A DNA stretch of 64,000 bases, taken from Typha latifolia. Taxonomy: Eukaryota > Streptophyta > Magnoliopsida > Poales > Typhaceae. Positions 45,709 to 57,200 of the stretch are shown here, one piece after another (position 1 is the first letter of the stretch; each line of letters opens with the position of its first letter). Below the pieces are notes generated by a model. The model searched no databases and was not told where the DNA came from. It worked only from the letters and a program-made list of their open reading frames with translations. The position numbers and the translations under genes are program-made. Location of the stretch: contig CM034103.1 of assembly GCA_019914945.1 (NCBI GenBank), forward strand, positions 9,362,001 to 9,426,000. The letters run 5' to 3'.

Positions 45709-48303
45709 GTAGAGCCTCCAAGATGCATCACAGACTCGGGATTAAAATCCAAGCCCCAGAAGATATATAAGAGAAAGGGATGATGACTCCTGCATTAAAT
45801 TCATAAAGATATATATCAGTATGAGGAGTCTCTTATGAAGGATATGGTAGTTGGCTCTGGATTGCTTTTGCCTTCGGAATTTGTGGAGGAGAGAGAGAGA
45901 GATAGTGATCACCAAGGAGATATCATTCACCCTAAAAGACTTGCACCCCCTTAACTAAGGAGGAGAGAGAGGAGGAAATAAAAGGAAGAATAGCAAAAAG
46001 GAATATGGGATGTCTATTTAATCTCTCATTCTTACTCTCCACTTTTAATTTTCTCAACTCTTCAATAATGGAAAACTATATTAAATTCTTGTTATGTTTG
46101 GTGAAAAGGGTGGCTAGCTGCACTGGTATTAATTGACACGAACTCACACTTCTCCATGGTGTTTTTATTTTTATCTTCTTTTTCTTTTCTTTTCCTACCT
46201 TCATATCCAACTTTTTCCCAGATGAAACTTTGTTGTCTCTCTCAGTTTCTGCTGATCAATGGAAGACAGAGATGGATTGATTGGCCCTTTGGAGATTGAT
46301 TTGTGCTCCTGGTGCTCATCCAGCTAGTACCACCAAAAGCAAAACTAAAATTAAAAGCTAAAATTTAGAGAGAGAGAGAGAGAGAGAGCAATATTATTCT
46401 TAAAGTAGGTGCTGGGAAGCAACAAAGGTGGGGAAGTGGTCCTATGCTCTCAACTAATAACCATTAAAGGGCGAATTAAAGCAGGCTGAGGAGACGTAGG
46501 CATCATGGGACCGCAATCTCTCTCTCTCCCTGTCTTCTTCTCCTTCTTCTGCTGTCTCTCCTTATCTTATTCTTCTCTATGTTCCCACTAAATTTATTCT
46601 TATTTTATAATCCTAAGCAGTATTTTACTATTGGAATCAATCCTATAACTCCTTAGTTTTGTCTACCAATTTTACTAGAGTTGGTTGGTATATTTTATAT
46701 TTGTTATTTATAATACTTACATTTTGGTGGCCCTCCCATGAAGAGCAGATCCTCTGCGGCGCGGGATGCAGGAATATTTTGTAGACAGAATAGTTCACAG
46801 TTAGCACTCAAAATTTGCTTGTGTTTTTCTCATTTATTAAATGAGCGAGTCAATCTTTAACGAAATTTTGAACTGAACACGAGTTATTTACAAACAATGA
46901 GCCGTTGACAACCCCACTTTAGATGAAAATCACTTTACCTCTAAATTTTATTATGTATAAAACTATATTCTTGAACTTTTAATTAAATTATTATTATTAT
47001 TAGATTTTTGTCCAAAATTATATTATTTGATATGAAAGTCTAGCAGTTCGAATGGTTTTGTTGTGGTATCCAAACGGCTTGAGTCTGATTTCGTTTAATT
47101 TTCATAGTTTGTTTTGGTTTAGGGTTTAATTTTTTTTTTCTAATTTGATGAACAAGATGAAAAGACTATTTATATGGTCTTTTAGTTATGTATTGGGAAT
47201 TATTATTTTCCAAACATAGTTTGCTTGAAAGAGCTCTTAATCTTAGGTGTATTTCTTCCTTATAATGGTTTACCTAATTTGTATCTCTTTGTATCCTTCA
47301 TTGAGTAATTAATACGAAGTCATTATGTATCTCATAAGTTTATCCGGAGGGGTGACCGTCTCCATCTCAATTTCCAATGGCATTATTTTAAAAATTAAAC
47401 AATAATATTATTCTTCTAAACTATTTTTAAATCACCAAACCATCCTAACAGAAATATGATCATTTTACTTATTTTATCATCTCTACACTATGACAGTCTT
47501 CATCTCAACATCCGATGGCATTATCTACAATAACTTTATCCTTCTAAACTATAGTAATATAAAATAAAGTTTTAAGGAATAAAATAATCTGCATCCAAAT
47601 TAAAGGAGGTAACCGCAGAGATTCTAAGCTTTATCTATGTTATGCAGCAATAATGGTGCAATTAATCTTTTTAGACAATCAAGAATTCTATCCAAAATGA
47701 AGTGCAATTTACATGAAAACTAAGAAAGCAAGTGTTAATACGACTAGTATAAGTGAATATTATACCAGGCCGTGGCATAGATAGAGTCAAAAGAGTTGTA
47801 TAGCATAAAGTTTTTATGAAATCTATTTCAAGAATGAGAAATTTCTCTGTTCAAAAGAAAACGTTATATTGCTGCTGTTGCAGAAGTTTCCCTATCGAAA
47901 ATTGTGTTTATATATACATTATTATTTTTTTAAAATACATATATGAGTAAAAATACTAATTAATCATATCCACAAAGCATAAATAATGCGTATATAACTA
48001 ATAAGTATATAACGCTATGATAGAATATTTGATAGAATATTTGTTAAATATCAATCCTAAATGCCATGGGAAAATCAAACATTTGACCTCTATCGTGAAT
48101 TGGTAACACTCAATCATTCAGCTATAATAGTGGCTTCAAATAGTATATTTAATTATTATATTTATGAAGTAGATATAAGCATATGAATGTAGTATCAGTT
48201 ATATCCATAATTATTTTTGAATCTGCAAGAATTTATGATATTAATGAAATTTATAGTACAATCTACACAGTCGTATCAACATACAAAAAAAATAGTTTTT
48301 TTT
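45709..48303. other. upstream region of the BELL gene, then AT-rich spacer
   Basis: GA repeats at 45885-45902 and 46366-46389 lie 0.2-0.7 kb upstream of the BELL start codon. GA-rich tracts are common in plant homeobox-gene leaders and can recruit BPC proteins; a regulatory role here is inference. At 47365-47400 and 47507-47530 a phrase of the type 'gtctccatctcaa..tcc.atggcattat' recurs, a short local duplication. No other gene seen. Confidence 0.45.
46790..46925. mobile_element. possible hAT end fragment
   Basis: The segment 'gaacacgagttatttac...gagccgttgacaaccccac' ends in CAACCCCAC, comparable with the TTGCCACCCC-type ends of hAT elements in this window. Only one end is visible. Confidence 0.35.
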
Positions 48304-48568
48304 AAAAGAGATAATTCTACTTAAACTCTATAAATTATCACTATTTTCTACATATATTATCTGAATGTTTTTTTACCACATGCAAACCCTAATCTAAAAT
48401 ATTTTAGTTTTAGAAGTTTGTATACTTACTTTTCTTTTAGTCAAAGGAGGTATATATAGATATTTTCTTATTTTAAGAGAGTGTAGTATGTGGGTAATAA
48501 AAAAAAATTCAAGTAGTATATGTGAAAAACAGTGATGTTCAAGGGATTTAAGTGGAATTATCTCTTTT
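48304..48568. mobile_element. 265-bp MITE with about 80-bp inverted repeats
   Basis: Left AAAAGAGATAATTCTACTTAAA and right (reverse complement) AAAAGAGATAATTCCACTTAAA match almost perfectly. Similarity continues inward through 'atcactgttttTCaCATATA'-type sequence and a T-run. No coding capacity. T-rich flanks hide any target duplication. Confidence 0.8.
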
Positions 48569-48899
48569 CTTTTTAAAAAAAGGGCTTTCACTCTTTCATT
48601 TAGAAAGTTAATTAAACCATATAAGTCATTGTTGCTATGCAAAACATCTAAACCCCAGCAAAAATCTAAAAAATTATATGATCAAACTATTTCACCTACA
48701 CCCATCCAGAACAACAAACTAAATTACAAAGTTCATCACCACCAAGAATACATAGACCTAACAATAGTTATAACCAAGAACAAACAATCTGTATGAATGA
48801 TACATTTAAAAATGATAGTTTTAAAAAATAAGCTAAAATAGAAGGACCGCAATCAGATCTTCCATTCAGCATAATAGCACTATTTTGCACAATGTTGAT
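48569..48899. other. spacer, nothing recognised
   Basis: AT-rich DNA next to a LINE remnant; could be the LINE's decayed 3' end. Confidence 0.4.
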
Positions 48900-50310
48900 C
48901 AGCATCTGCTCCTCAACTAGTAAATCACCATCTAACTCTCTACGATACTATAAGTTCTAGGTAGTACCATCCCAAACCTACTTTAGAAGAACCTTCTCAT
49001 CCCAAACAATACGAAAAAGCGCTACAGAGTATAATGGCAAAATTACACTCATGCACCCAAATTCCTTCAAGAATTTCATCTTGTCCCCATTGTTTAATAT
49101 CAAAGTCAAACCTGCTTTGAACACACTATCGACCTATAAATCTCCTTTCTAAAAAGGAGAAATTCAATCAAAATACTTCAACTTAAAAGCTTCTGACTAA
49201 TGCTTTTTATAATATATATGCATCACCATATCTGGTCACAATTGCCCCACAATTGGTTCTCTGAGTTAACATTCTCCATTACCAATTAACCAACAATGTC
49301 ATATTTGTGTCATACAAATTTATTATCCCCTCTAAATTTATATATAGACTTGTTCAAGTTAAACACAAAAATAGCCTTTCCTCTCCTCCCCAATTCCTTT
49401 CTATAAAAAATTTGATGTGATATTATCAATTCTTTTCCTAACGCCTTAATGAAAGCATCTTCGCCTTCCAACCAGACAATTTTTTTGTTCTACTTTCCCT
49501 ATGACAGGATACTAATCATACTCCCTTAGCTTTCTATCATGCAAAGACAGTCTAAGATACTTTAATAGGAAGTCTCTTAACATAGCAACTCATAATTTTT
49601 GCCAAGTACCTACTTTTATCAGTGTTCTTGCCTAAGTAGATTAAGGAATTTGTATTAAATTTAATCATTAAATTAGAGAAAGCCTCAAAACAAGATAATA
49701 GAAATTTTAGAATCGTGACAGCTTTGCTTTCAGCTCTCAAAAAAATGAGTGTCATCATCCTATTATAAACTCATCACACCAATATCAATAATATCATCCC
49801 CTAATCCAACAAGCCACTGCTTTTCTTTAGCTTTACAAATAATCCTATAACCATCAACAACTAGTAGAAACAAAAAGGGAGATAACATATTACCTTGTTT
49901 AAGACCCTCTCTATATATAAAATATTTGCCTAACTCCCAATTAAACATAACATTAGATGACTAGTTGAGACTGCCTACATAATCCACTGAATCAATCTCT
50001 AATCAAATCCTCTCTCACTAAGCACATTGGCCAAGAATCTCGCTTGATCTTTCATAGGCCTTTCCAAATCCAACTTCAATAAAATCCCCTCACGCTTGTT
50101 CTTCCTCACTCTGTGAATAATTTTGTGAGTAGTAACTACAATGTCAAGAACAAATATTTTTCTAATAAAAGCACTCTAATACCCATCAATTAAGTTGTCA
50201 ATAAAAATACATAGTGTATTTGTAAGCACTTTTATGACAAATTTTATAACAACAATTCATCAAACTAATCGCTCTATATTCTTTAACCTCGGCTACCCCA
50301 ATTTTTGTAA
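48900..50310 (-). pseudogene. decayed LINE reverse transcriptase
   Basis: On the minus strand, in several frames: RT fingers (YQSAFIRKIFVLDIV near 50180, HRVRKNKREGILLKLDLE near 50090), LANVLSERGFD, the block GLKQGNMLSPFLFLLVVDG (49840-49905), the catalytic region with its acidic pair degraded to RMMTLIFLRAESKA (near 49740), FSNLMIKFNTNS (near 49660) and LSGWKAKMLSLRR (near 49460). No endonuclease is readable upstream. Stops and indels throughout; inactive. Confidence 0.85.
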
Positions 50311-50719
50311 CAAGGAATAAATTAAATTTTTGTTCCACTATTTTTATAATATCTCAAACTATATGGGTATGCAAACATTGACTGCAATACGATGTTTTAA
50401 CCCACATCCATATCTGCATAAACTAATCTGATACATATATAGGTACAAACTCAGATGTTAATATAGATAGAAAAATCTCAACTCATATCTAATAAAAGTC
50501 GCATATAGATTTGGATCGAATTGAATGGAGTTGTATCTTATGTTTAATTACATTAACACCCCCTGAAATATAGGCTAATATCGCAGTGACCCTCTAACAT
50601 TTAAAATGCTATAATTAGACCCTCTGAACTAACAAGGGGTGTTATGGAGCGGATGGTATTAATAAAAATAATAGATTATTCTTTTACCCTTCACTATTAA
50701 TTGATTGGATATGTTTTAA

Positions 50720-51245
50720 TTGGGTTTTGGTTTGAGGAACAAGAAGAGATTGGGCTTCCGTTGAGGTTGAGGAAAAAGAAGGGTTTGGGTTTAGGTTGGG
50801 GTTTGGTTGAGAAAGAAGGGTTTGAGTTTAGGTTGGGATTGGGATTGAAGAAGAAGAAAGATTTAGGTTTAGATTGGGGTTGGGGTTGGGGTTGAGGAAG
50901 AAGAAGGGTTTGAGTTTATGTTTAGGTTGAGGTTAAAGAAGAACAAGGGTTTTGAGTTTAGGTTTAGGTTGGGGTTGAGAAACAAGAAGAGATTGGGTTT
51001 CGATTGGGGTTGAGAAACAAGAAGAGATTGGGTTTTGGTTGGGGTTGAGGAAAAAGAAGGGTTTGGGTTTAGGTTGGGGTTAGGTTAAGGAAGAAGAAGG
51101 GTTTGGGTTTAGGTTGGGATTGGGATTAATGAAGAAGAAAGATTTAGGTTTAGATTAGGGTTAGTGTTGAGGAAAAAGAAGGGTTTGGATTTATGTTTAG
51201 ATTGAGGTTGAAGAAGAAGAAGCCTTTTGAGCTTAGGTTTGGGTT
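50720..51245 (+). repeat. G/T-rich imperfect minisatellite, GGGTTTAGGTTGGGGTT type
   Basis: Imperfect tandem units of roughly 50-65 bp combine a purine block (GAGGAAGAAGAAGGG) with TTTGGGTTTAGGTTGGGGTT. The G-rich strand is the plus strand and resembles degenerate telomere-type repeats. The open frame across it (50701-50895) encodes only low-complexity sequence and is not credible as a gene. Confidence 0.9.
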
Positions 51246-51251
51246 GGGGTT

Positions 51252-51339
51252 GAAGAAGAAGAAGAAGAAGAAGAAGAAGAAGAAGAAGAAGATGAAGAAG
51301 AAGAAGAAGAAGAAGATGAAGAAGAAGAAGAAGAAGAAG
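51252..51339 (+). repeat. (GAA)n microsatellite
   Basis: About 88 bp of GAA with two GAT interruptions, directly after the minisatellite. Confidence 0.95.
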
Positions 51340-52057
51340 GGTTTAATATGGGAGGAGGAAGAATAAATAAAGTAATGAAGAAGACAAAGGAGAAAGATAG
51401 GAAAAAATTATTTCTATTCTAATTTAAAATATATTTATATTCTAAGGGCAGATCAATCACAAATATCACACATAAATCATACGTGACTATTTTCAATCAA
51501 AAAATAAGACGCTGATATAACGGAAAGGCAACACTACAATGCTTGATTAGTTTAGTGCGAGAAAGAGTAGTTGGTTTCATAGGCCTTTATCTGACTATTC
51601 TTTACAGTTGAATCAAACTCTTGACCCTCCCCTTCCTTGATGACGGAATCACAACTATCAACTTTCAGAATTGTGTTGAGTGTTCCGCCTAGATGGATTG
51701 AAGGACGGAGTCAATAAATAACTTTCGTCTGATTGTATGATTTTAAACGGGAGAGGGTCATTGTGAGATTAGCCTATTGTTCAAAGGGTGTTAATATAAT
51801 TAAACATTTATCTTACCCAACCACCAATAGGGACTTTTTTTATTAAAGATTATATTAAGATAAGCTAGCTTTTATGGATACAAAAAGGTGCAAAACTGTA
51901 GAAGCAAAGGAGAAAATACTCCAACCTAGGTATAGCCAAATCCTAGGATCTACTAAGGTTCCTAGCCAATCTATAGCTCTATTGGCTTTAGGAAATATAT
52001 GATTGATTTTAAATTTTGATATTTTTGAAGCAGAAGAAGAATATCATCACTGATAGA

Positions 52058-52062
52058 CTTGA
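52058..52062. repeat. 5-bp target-site duplication, left
   Basis: CTTGA, identical to 52839-52843, flanking the solo LTR. Confidence 0.9.
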
Positions 52063-52838
52063 TGATAGGTTACGGAACGATCCCTTCAAAATCTGAATTC
52101 ATCACTGAGAAAAAATGTTCACTAAATATTCTTCTATAGTTAGAAAATTACGAAACTAAGTGGAATCGATCCGTAACTCTCTGATCTATATTTTTCGTAT
52201 TTATGCCCTTTGCATATTCAAATTATAACTGGGACAAAAATATGATATATTGCGAATGATGGTGATGGTGACGAATGGAGCGGAAGTTAGGGTTATGGAT
52301 GATAATGGAGATGAGCATGGATGGGTGATGTTGTTTAAGGGATAAAGACGAAGGAAAAAAAGTGGTCGATATCCCAAAGAAGAGAGAGGACTCGATAGAC
52401 GAGGGAGATTAAAAGTTATGAGAGACCTTGCCAACGGTAGAGGTGATAAGTAGGTTGGTAAAAAGGGAGGAGGGAGATTAAGGTAGAGAGAAGATAGAGA
52501 TGCAAGAAATCAATATTCCAATAGCATAATAATTTTGGCTACCATCCACATCTTTATAGAGGCTAGCCAATAAGCCCTAATAACAATAATTAACCCTAAT
52601 CCTATTGGAATCCTGCCGATCGCGTTCGAACGCACAAAAAACATTCTTTGTCGATGCGAACGCGATGCAGGCATTCGAATGCACATTTTGCGTTCTCTAT
52701 TTTTGTAAACCTGATGCAGGCGTTCGCAAGGGCGTTCGAACTCGATCTCTTTCGCATTCGAACGCGACCTACAGAAATTTTATTTTAATAAAACTAAATA
52801 ACTAGTGCAATAAGAAAACACTCTAATAAGGTGTATCA
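52063..52838 (-). mobile_element. solo LTR (776 bp) in the LINE RNase H domain
   Basis: TGATAGGTTACGG...GGTGTATCA, flanked by a perfect 5-bp duplication CTTGA. The LINE frame (..CPTWTIK / SISDDIL..) resumes across it. Contains CGTTCGAACGC-type motifs at 52620-52770. It is the same family as 8936-9829 and 59974-60838. A solo LTR implies loss of an internal domain by LTR-LTR recombination. Orientation inferred from the coding strand of the related chromovirus LTRs. Confidence 0.93.
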
Positions 52839-52843
52839 CTTGA
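52839..52843. repeat. 5-bp target-site duplication, right
   Basis: CTTGA, identical to 52058-52062. Confidence 0.9.
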
Positions 52844-52890
52844 TAGTCCAAGTTGGGCAGGTGTGCCCATCTAGTATGTTGGCTAGTATC

Positions 52891-54000
52891 AATGGATCAG
52901 TTTCAATACAAACTCTGTTTAGCTCAAAACCACTAATTGCCCGAATAGCATATTTGACCGCATAAGCCTCTACGACGAGTATGGATCTATATCTAATAAA
53001 CCGAGTACTTATAAGCAAATGGCATCCATGAGGAAGCCGTGCGACAAAGCCTGTTCCACCCGAATTGAAAGATCTAGTGAAAGAACCATTATAGTATATC
53101 TTAACCCAAACCAAATTTGGGGTTTCCTAACAGATTGTTGTTGGATTAGTTGGAAATAGGCTTTGTCGGCCTATTAGCTTTCCAATCAAAGTATATATTA
53201 AAAGAAAGACTTAAAGTGCGATACCAAACATAGGGAATGGTCTTCTAATTATTTTTAAAATAGACATCATAACAACGTTTTCAAATGAGCTAATGAGCCC
53301 CAACAACCATAGTCATAATCAACTTCTTGCTTACCCTAGCAAGGCCATTATTAAAGTGAGTCCAGTAGTCATAGTCCCACAAATATAAATAGGTTAAGAT
53401 TAAATTAAAAATTTCCTCTACAAGAGTCCACAAGGCTATGGCAAATCTAGAAGTGTAGTAATGGATCGGTTTCAATACAAACTCTATTTAGATCGCCTAA
53501 ATAGCACTTTGACTGCATAAGCCTCTACGACGAGTACGGACCTATATCTAGCAAATCGGGTACCTATAAGCAAATGACATCCATAAGAAAGCCAAGCGAC
53601 AAAGCTCGTTCCACCCTAATCGAAAGATCTAGTGAAGGGACCATCATAGTTTATCTTAACCTAGGCTAAAGACGGGGATCCCAATGGATTGTTGAAGTAG
53701 TTGGAAACAGGCTTCCTCAGCCTATTAGCTTTTTGATCAAGGTACTATAAGAAAAGTCTTAAAATGTGATACCAAACATAGGAAATTGTCTGCTCATTAT
53801 TTCTAAAATAGACTTCATAACAGCGTTTTCAAATGAGGCAGTGAGCCACAACAACCATAGTCATAATCAAATTCTTGTTTACCCGAGCAAGGTCATTATT
53901 CAAAGTGAGTCCATTAGTGATGAGTCCAGTAGTCATAGTCCCACAAATGCAAATTGGTTACGAAAGTCCACAAGGCTATGGCAAATCTACAAGTGTAGAA
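52891..54000. repeat. tandem direct duplication, period about 569 bp
   Basis: AATGGATCAGTTTCAATACA at 52891 and AATGGATCGGTTTCAATACA at 53460 start two parallel copies. They also share 'gcctctacgacgagta', 'ataccaaacatagg' and 'caaggctatggcaaatcta' (ends near 53440 and 53985). The copies have diverged by substitutions and small deletions. Confidence 0.9.
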
Positions 54001-54200
54001 CAGATGGCAAATATATTCACTAGAGATGTCATAGTTATGGCAGACAGAATCTAGCTCGAGGTTCATAATGTAGTGGAGGTCGATAGTAGGGATTCGACCC
54101 TAACAAAATTTTCATAAGAAAATCTTGATTTTAGAGGCGAACACTAAGAAAGCATGGCTTCTCCCAACATTCCCAGGAGGATCGAGGCACAAAGGGTAGT

Positions 54201-57200
54201 AAAGAAAAAGAATCTACAATCTTAATAACGGCGCATCCTCTAGGATAGGGGGTCTAGACGTAATAATCATTTATGCTCCGGCTGACAGATGTATGGTAAA
54301 AATCAACTCGCTTAGGTCAGATCCAAAAATAGAGATAGATCCTCTACTCATGTCCCATGCTAAATTAAGTCAAAGACAAAGGTAAATTTTTGGTAGCACT
54401 CACATCGATAAATGTATGCCAACTGACTTAGGGGAATAGGGTGAGCTAATGATCATGCATAAAATCAATGGATCTATTATTCATTACATAATAAAATTGG
54501 CATTTGTGATATAATCTTCAACTGCCCCTTGATGAGGAGGAACATTAACACTCTGGGGAGAGTAAGCAGTAACTCCTTCAGCAACGAGGAAAAGCGAGGG
54601 AGCATTAGATGGTAGTTTAGGATGAACAAGGGTGCAATGAATCGCCTTCAATCAAGACATAGTGCACTCATTATTTTATTTTTTTTTAATTTTCACATAA
54701 GATCAATTAGATAAAATTTTAATCCTTGTTATCCTAAAAATGTATATAAATATCATTATAGAAGAGGTGAAAATAAAAAAGAAAAAGAAAGACTTATTTT
54801 GGATACGCGATATTCATAAGTTGGTAGGCCCTTACCTGATTCAAGTTGGACCAAATTAATCTTGGGATAATTCCAAGAAAGTAGTAAGTCCGCGTCATCG
54901 TCATCGTTCAAGAATCTAGCACGAGTTGCTCTCTAAAAAAATCCTTACTATATATATAATTCTAACCATTCAGATAGTAATGCCAAAATCTTGACCAAAA
55001 CAAAAAGAAAATTAGGTAAAGATGGACCAAATTCTAATCACGAGCCTGCTGCTCGTTCTAAATGGAGTAAAAGCTAAATCCCATTTCTTCATCTTTTTCT
55101 TGCTTTGATATCTCAATTCATTAATATAATAGATTAATAATACACAACGGTTATTATATCCACCGTGATCCTTATCATATATTTAAAAAATAATTTTAAA
55201 ATTTTAAGTGCTTCATTAGCTTTTATTTATGACACTCAACTCTCCGTTAGTTCTTATATAAAAGTTAGAAAAGAAAGTTCATCTCTCTTTCACCTCAATT
55301 CTATTCATTTTAAAGTTTCGGGATTGTAAGCATATCAAATGGAGAAAAGATAGAGAGTAAAAAACTATTAAAAAAATTGGGGATTCATACCACCCATCTG
55401 AATAAAGACAATCATTCGAACAAAAAAGAAAACCTATTTAATTAGTAACCATAGAATTCACCCTCATTAGTTTCATCCCATGAGCATATATCCTTCCTTG
55501 TTCATGACTTTGTCATGGTGTTCAGATACTAGTGCTACTCCAATCATTCAAGTCTTCTATCCATGCCATTACCTTCTCCTACGAGATTGACATCATTATT
55601 GCGTTGCCTCTCCCTGGCCCATGACCACATATTGCCATCATATATAGCACTAGTAATATGATAACGTGTTATTAATACATATCATACGTGTTACTGATAA
55701 TAACCACTATTTTGTTGTGAAATTAATCCACCACAAATTAGCCATCTCCCTGTCAACCCCCGAATCTGCTACATATCCTTTGATGTAACCGTTAGCTATA
55801 TCTTGTAATGTTTTTCGACGTTAGCTAACACCTTGTTTGAAGGGAGAAAAGAGAAAAGGAGAGAAAGAGAGAGAAAAACTAAGTATTCTATTTCTTCTGT
55901 TTCTTGTCTCTTGTATATCTAAATAAGATGAGAGAAATCTATGGGAACATAATGTAATAGGGATTTTACATAATTGCACACAAATTTTTTTCAAATATAT
56001 ATAATTAATATCATAATTATTAGACATTCTTTAAAATATCATAATCACTGCTAAAATCATTGAACAATCTATTTATTAATTATAATTATTCTATCATTAA
56101 TTATAATTAAAACTACAAGACCATTATTTTACCTTGTATAAAAAAACCTAACTAGTTGCAACTTTGCTATTTTAAAAAAAGAGAGTTAATAATTAGAATA
56201 TTTTAAATTTTTTGTGGAAATTATGTAGAACATAATTTTTTTTTACAAAAGAATTTATATTCATAGCAATGGTGTTTTTTTAACTTAATTTGTTTTAATA
56301 CAGTAAACAGTTCTTTGGCCAGTTGGATTATAACTATTAATCCACAGTTTTGGAGAGGAAAAATGGACAGAAATTAAAAATAAGGGTTAAGCGACGGTGC
56401 TTCCTCCCCAATGACAAACAGACACGTGTCCTCTAGCCCTCCACATGTATGTCCCATCGTCGTCACGTTAAAGGTTTGCATTTTTCTCGAGGGCGTGATT
56501 GAAGAGATCTCGATCATGGTGATCCAGCGGCTCTCGTCAAGCCACGTAGGATTGCAACTTGTGATGGTGATGAGTGGACGAGGAATATAATGGAGCTGGC
56601 CCTTGGACCACTTTAGAGTTTAGAATCATTGAGGAGGATATTAATCCTAAATATGCCACAAAAATTCATTTCCTCAAGGGAGTGATATGTATTTGCTCTG
56701 TTCTAAAAAGATAATGGAGGCGAAATATTAAGTTTATTAAGCGTAAGTTATTAGGTAATGAACCATCAATAAATATTGTATTTTAATATGCTCGGTCATC
56801 ATGTTAAATAAGCAGTTGACCTAAAAGAAATCATAATATTTTGATTGAGTCCTATTTATTCATGACAGGGATTATGAATTTTATTCCGTCATAAGTATTC
56901 GAGTTAACTTTTGTCTAACGGATTAACCTATGTCCTATATGAGCACATGATCTACCAACGGAATATATATATTTATATATATATATATTAAGCCATTTTA
57001 AGCTAAAAAATACCAATGCATATATTTTCCTAGCTACGTGCTTCTCATGGGGGGATAGCATACGTGGACTTAAAAAAGATTGTGGACGTTAACCTTCTCT
57101 TTTTCGTCGGAGAAGAACCAATCGAAGTGTAAAATTTTATAAGATATCTATTACTAGTCAACATATTATCTTAGACAACTACTTCTCTCGATAGTTACCG

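Larger units (their letters stand above)
50540..51807. mobile_element. terminal-inverted-repeat element enclosing a G-rich minisatellite
   Basis: Ends are ATGTTTAATTACATTAACAC and (reverse complement) ATGTTTAATTATATTAACAC. Similarity runs about 60 bp, through 'ataggctaat' and 'tgaccctct'. Flanks GTATCTT (50533-50539) and TTATCTT (51808-51814) could be a 7-bp duplication with one change. No transposase. The inside is almost wholly the minisatellite and a GAA tract listed separately. Confidence 0.7.
51850..54200 (-). pseudogene. decayed LINE 3' part (zf-RVT and RNase H) with tandem duplication
   Basis: On the minus strand a zf-RVT region lies at about 54170-53950 (HLFYTCRFAIALW end). A linker follows (LILTYLYLWDYDYW near 53380), then an RNase H domain at 53114-52844 with YYNGSFTRSFNSGGTGFVAR, EAYAVKYAIRAISGFELNRV and ETDPLILANIL. 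The RNase H continues beyond the inserted LTR, with PKANRAIDWLG near 51980. The segment 52891-53459 is repeated at 53460-54000. Stops are present; inactive. Confidence 0.85.

Noticed and set aside
50701..50895. 64-aa frame over the minisatellite
   Set aside because: Pure repeat translation.
56370..56600. promoter-like stretch with a G-box
   Set aside because: No gene can be read on either side, so no functional call.
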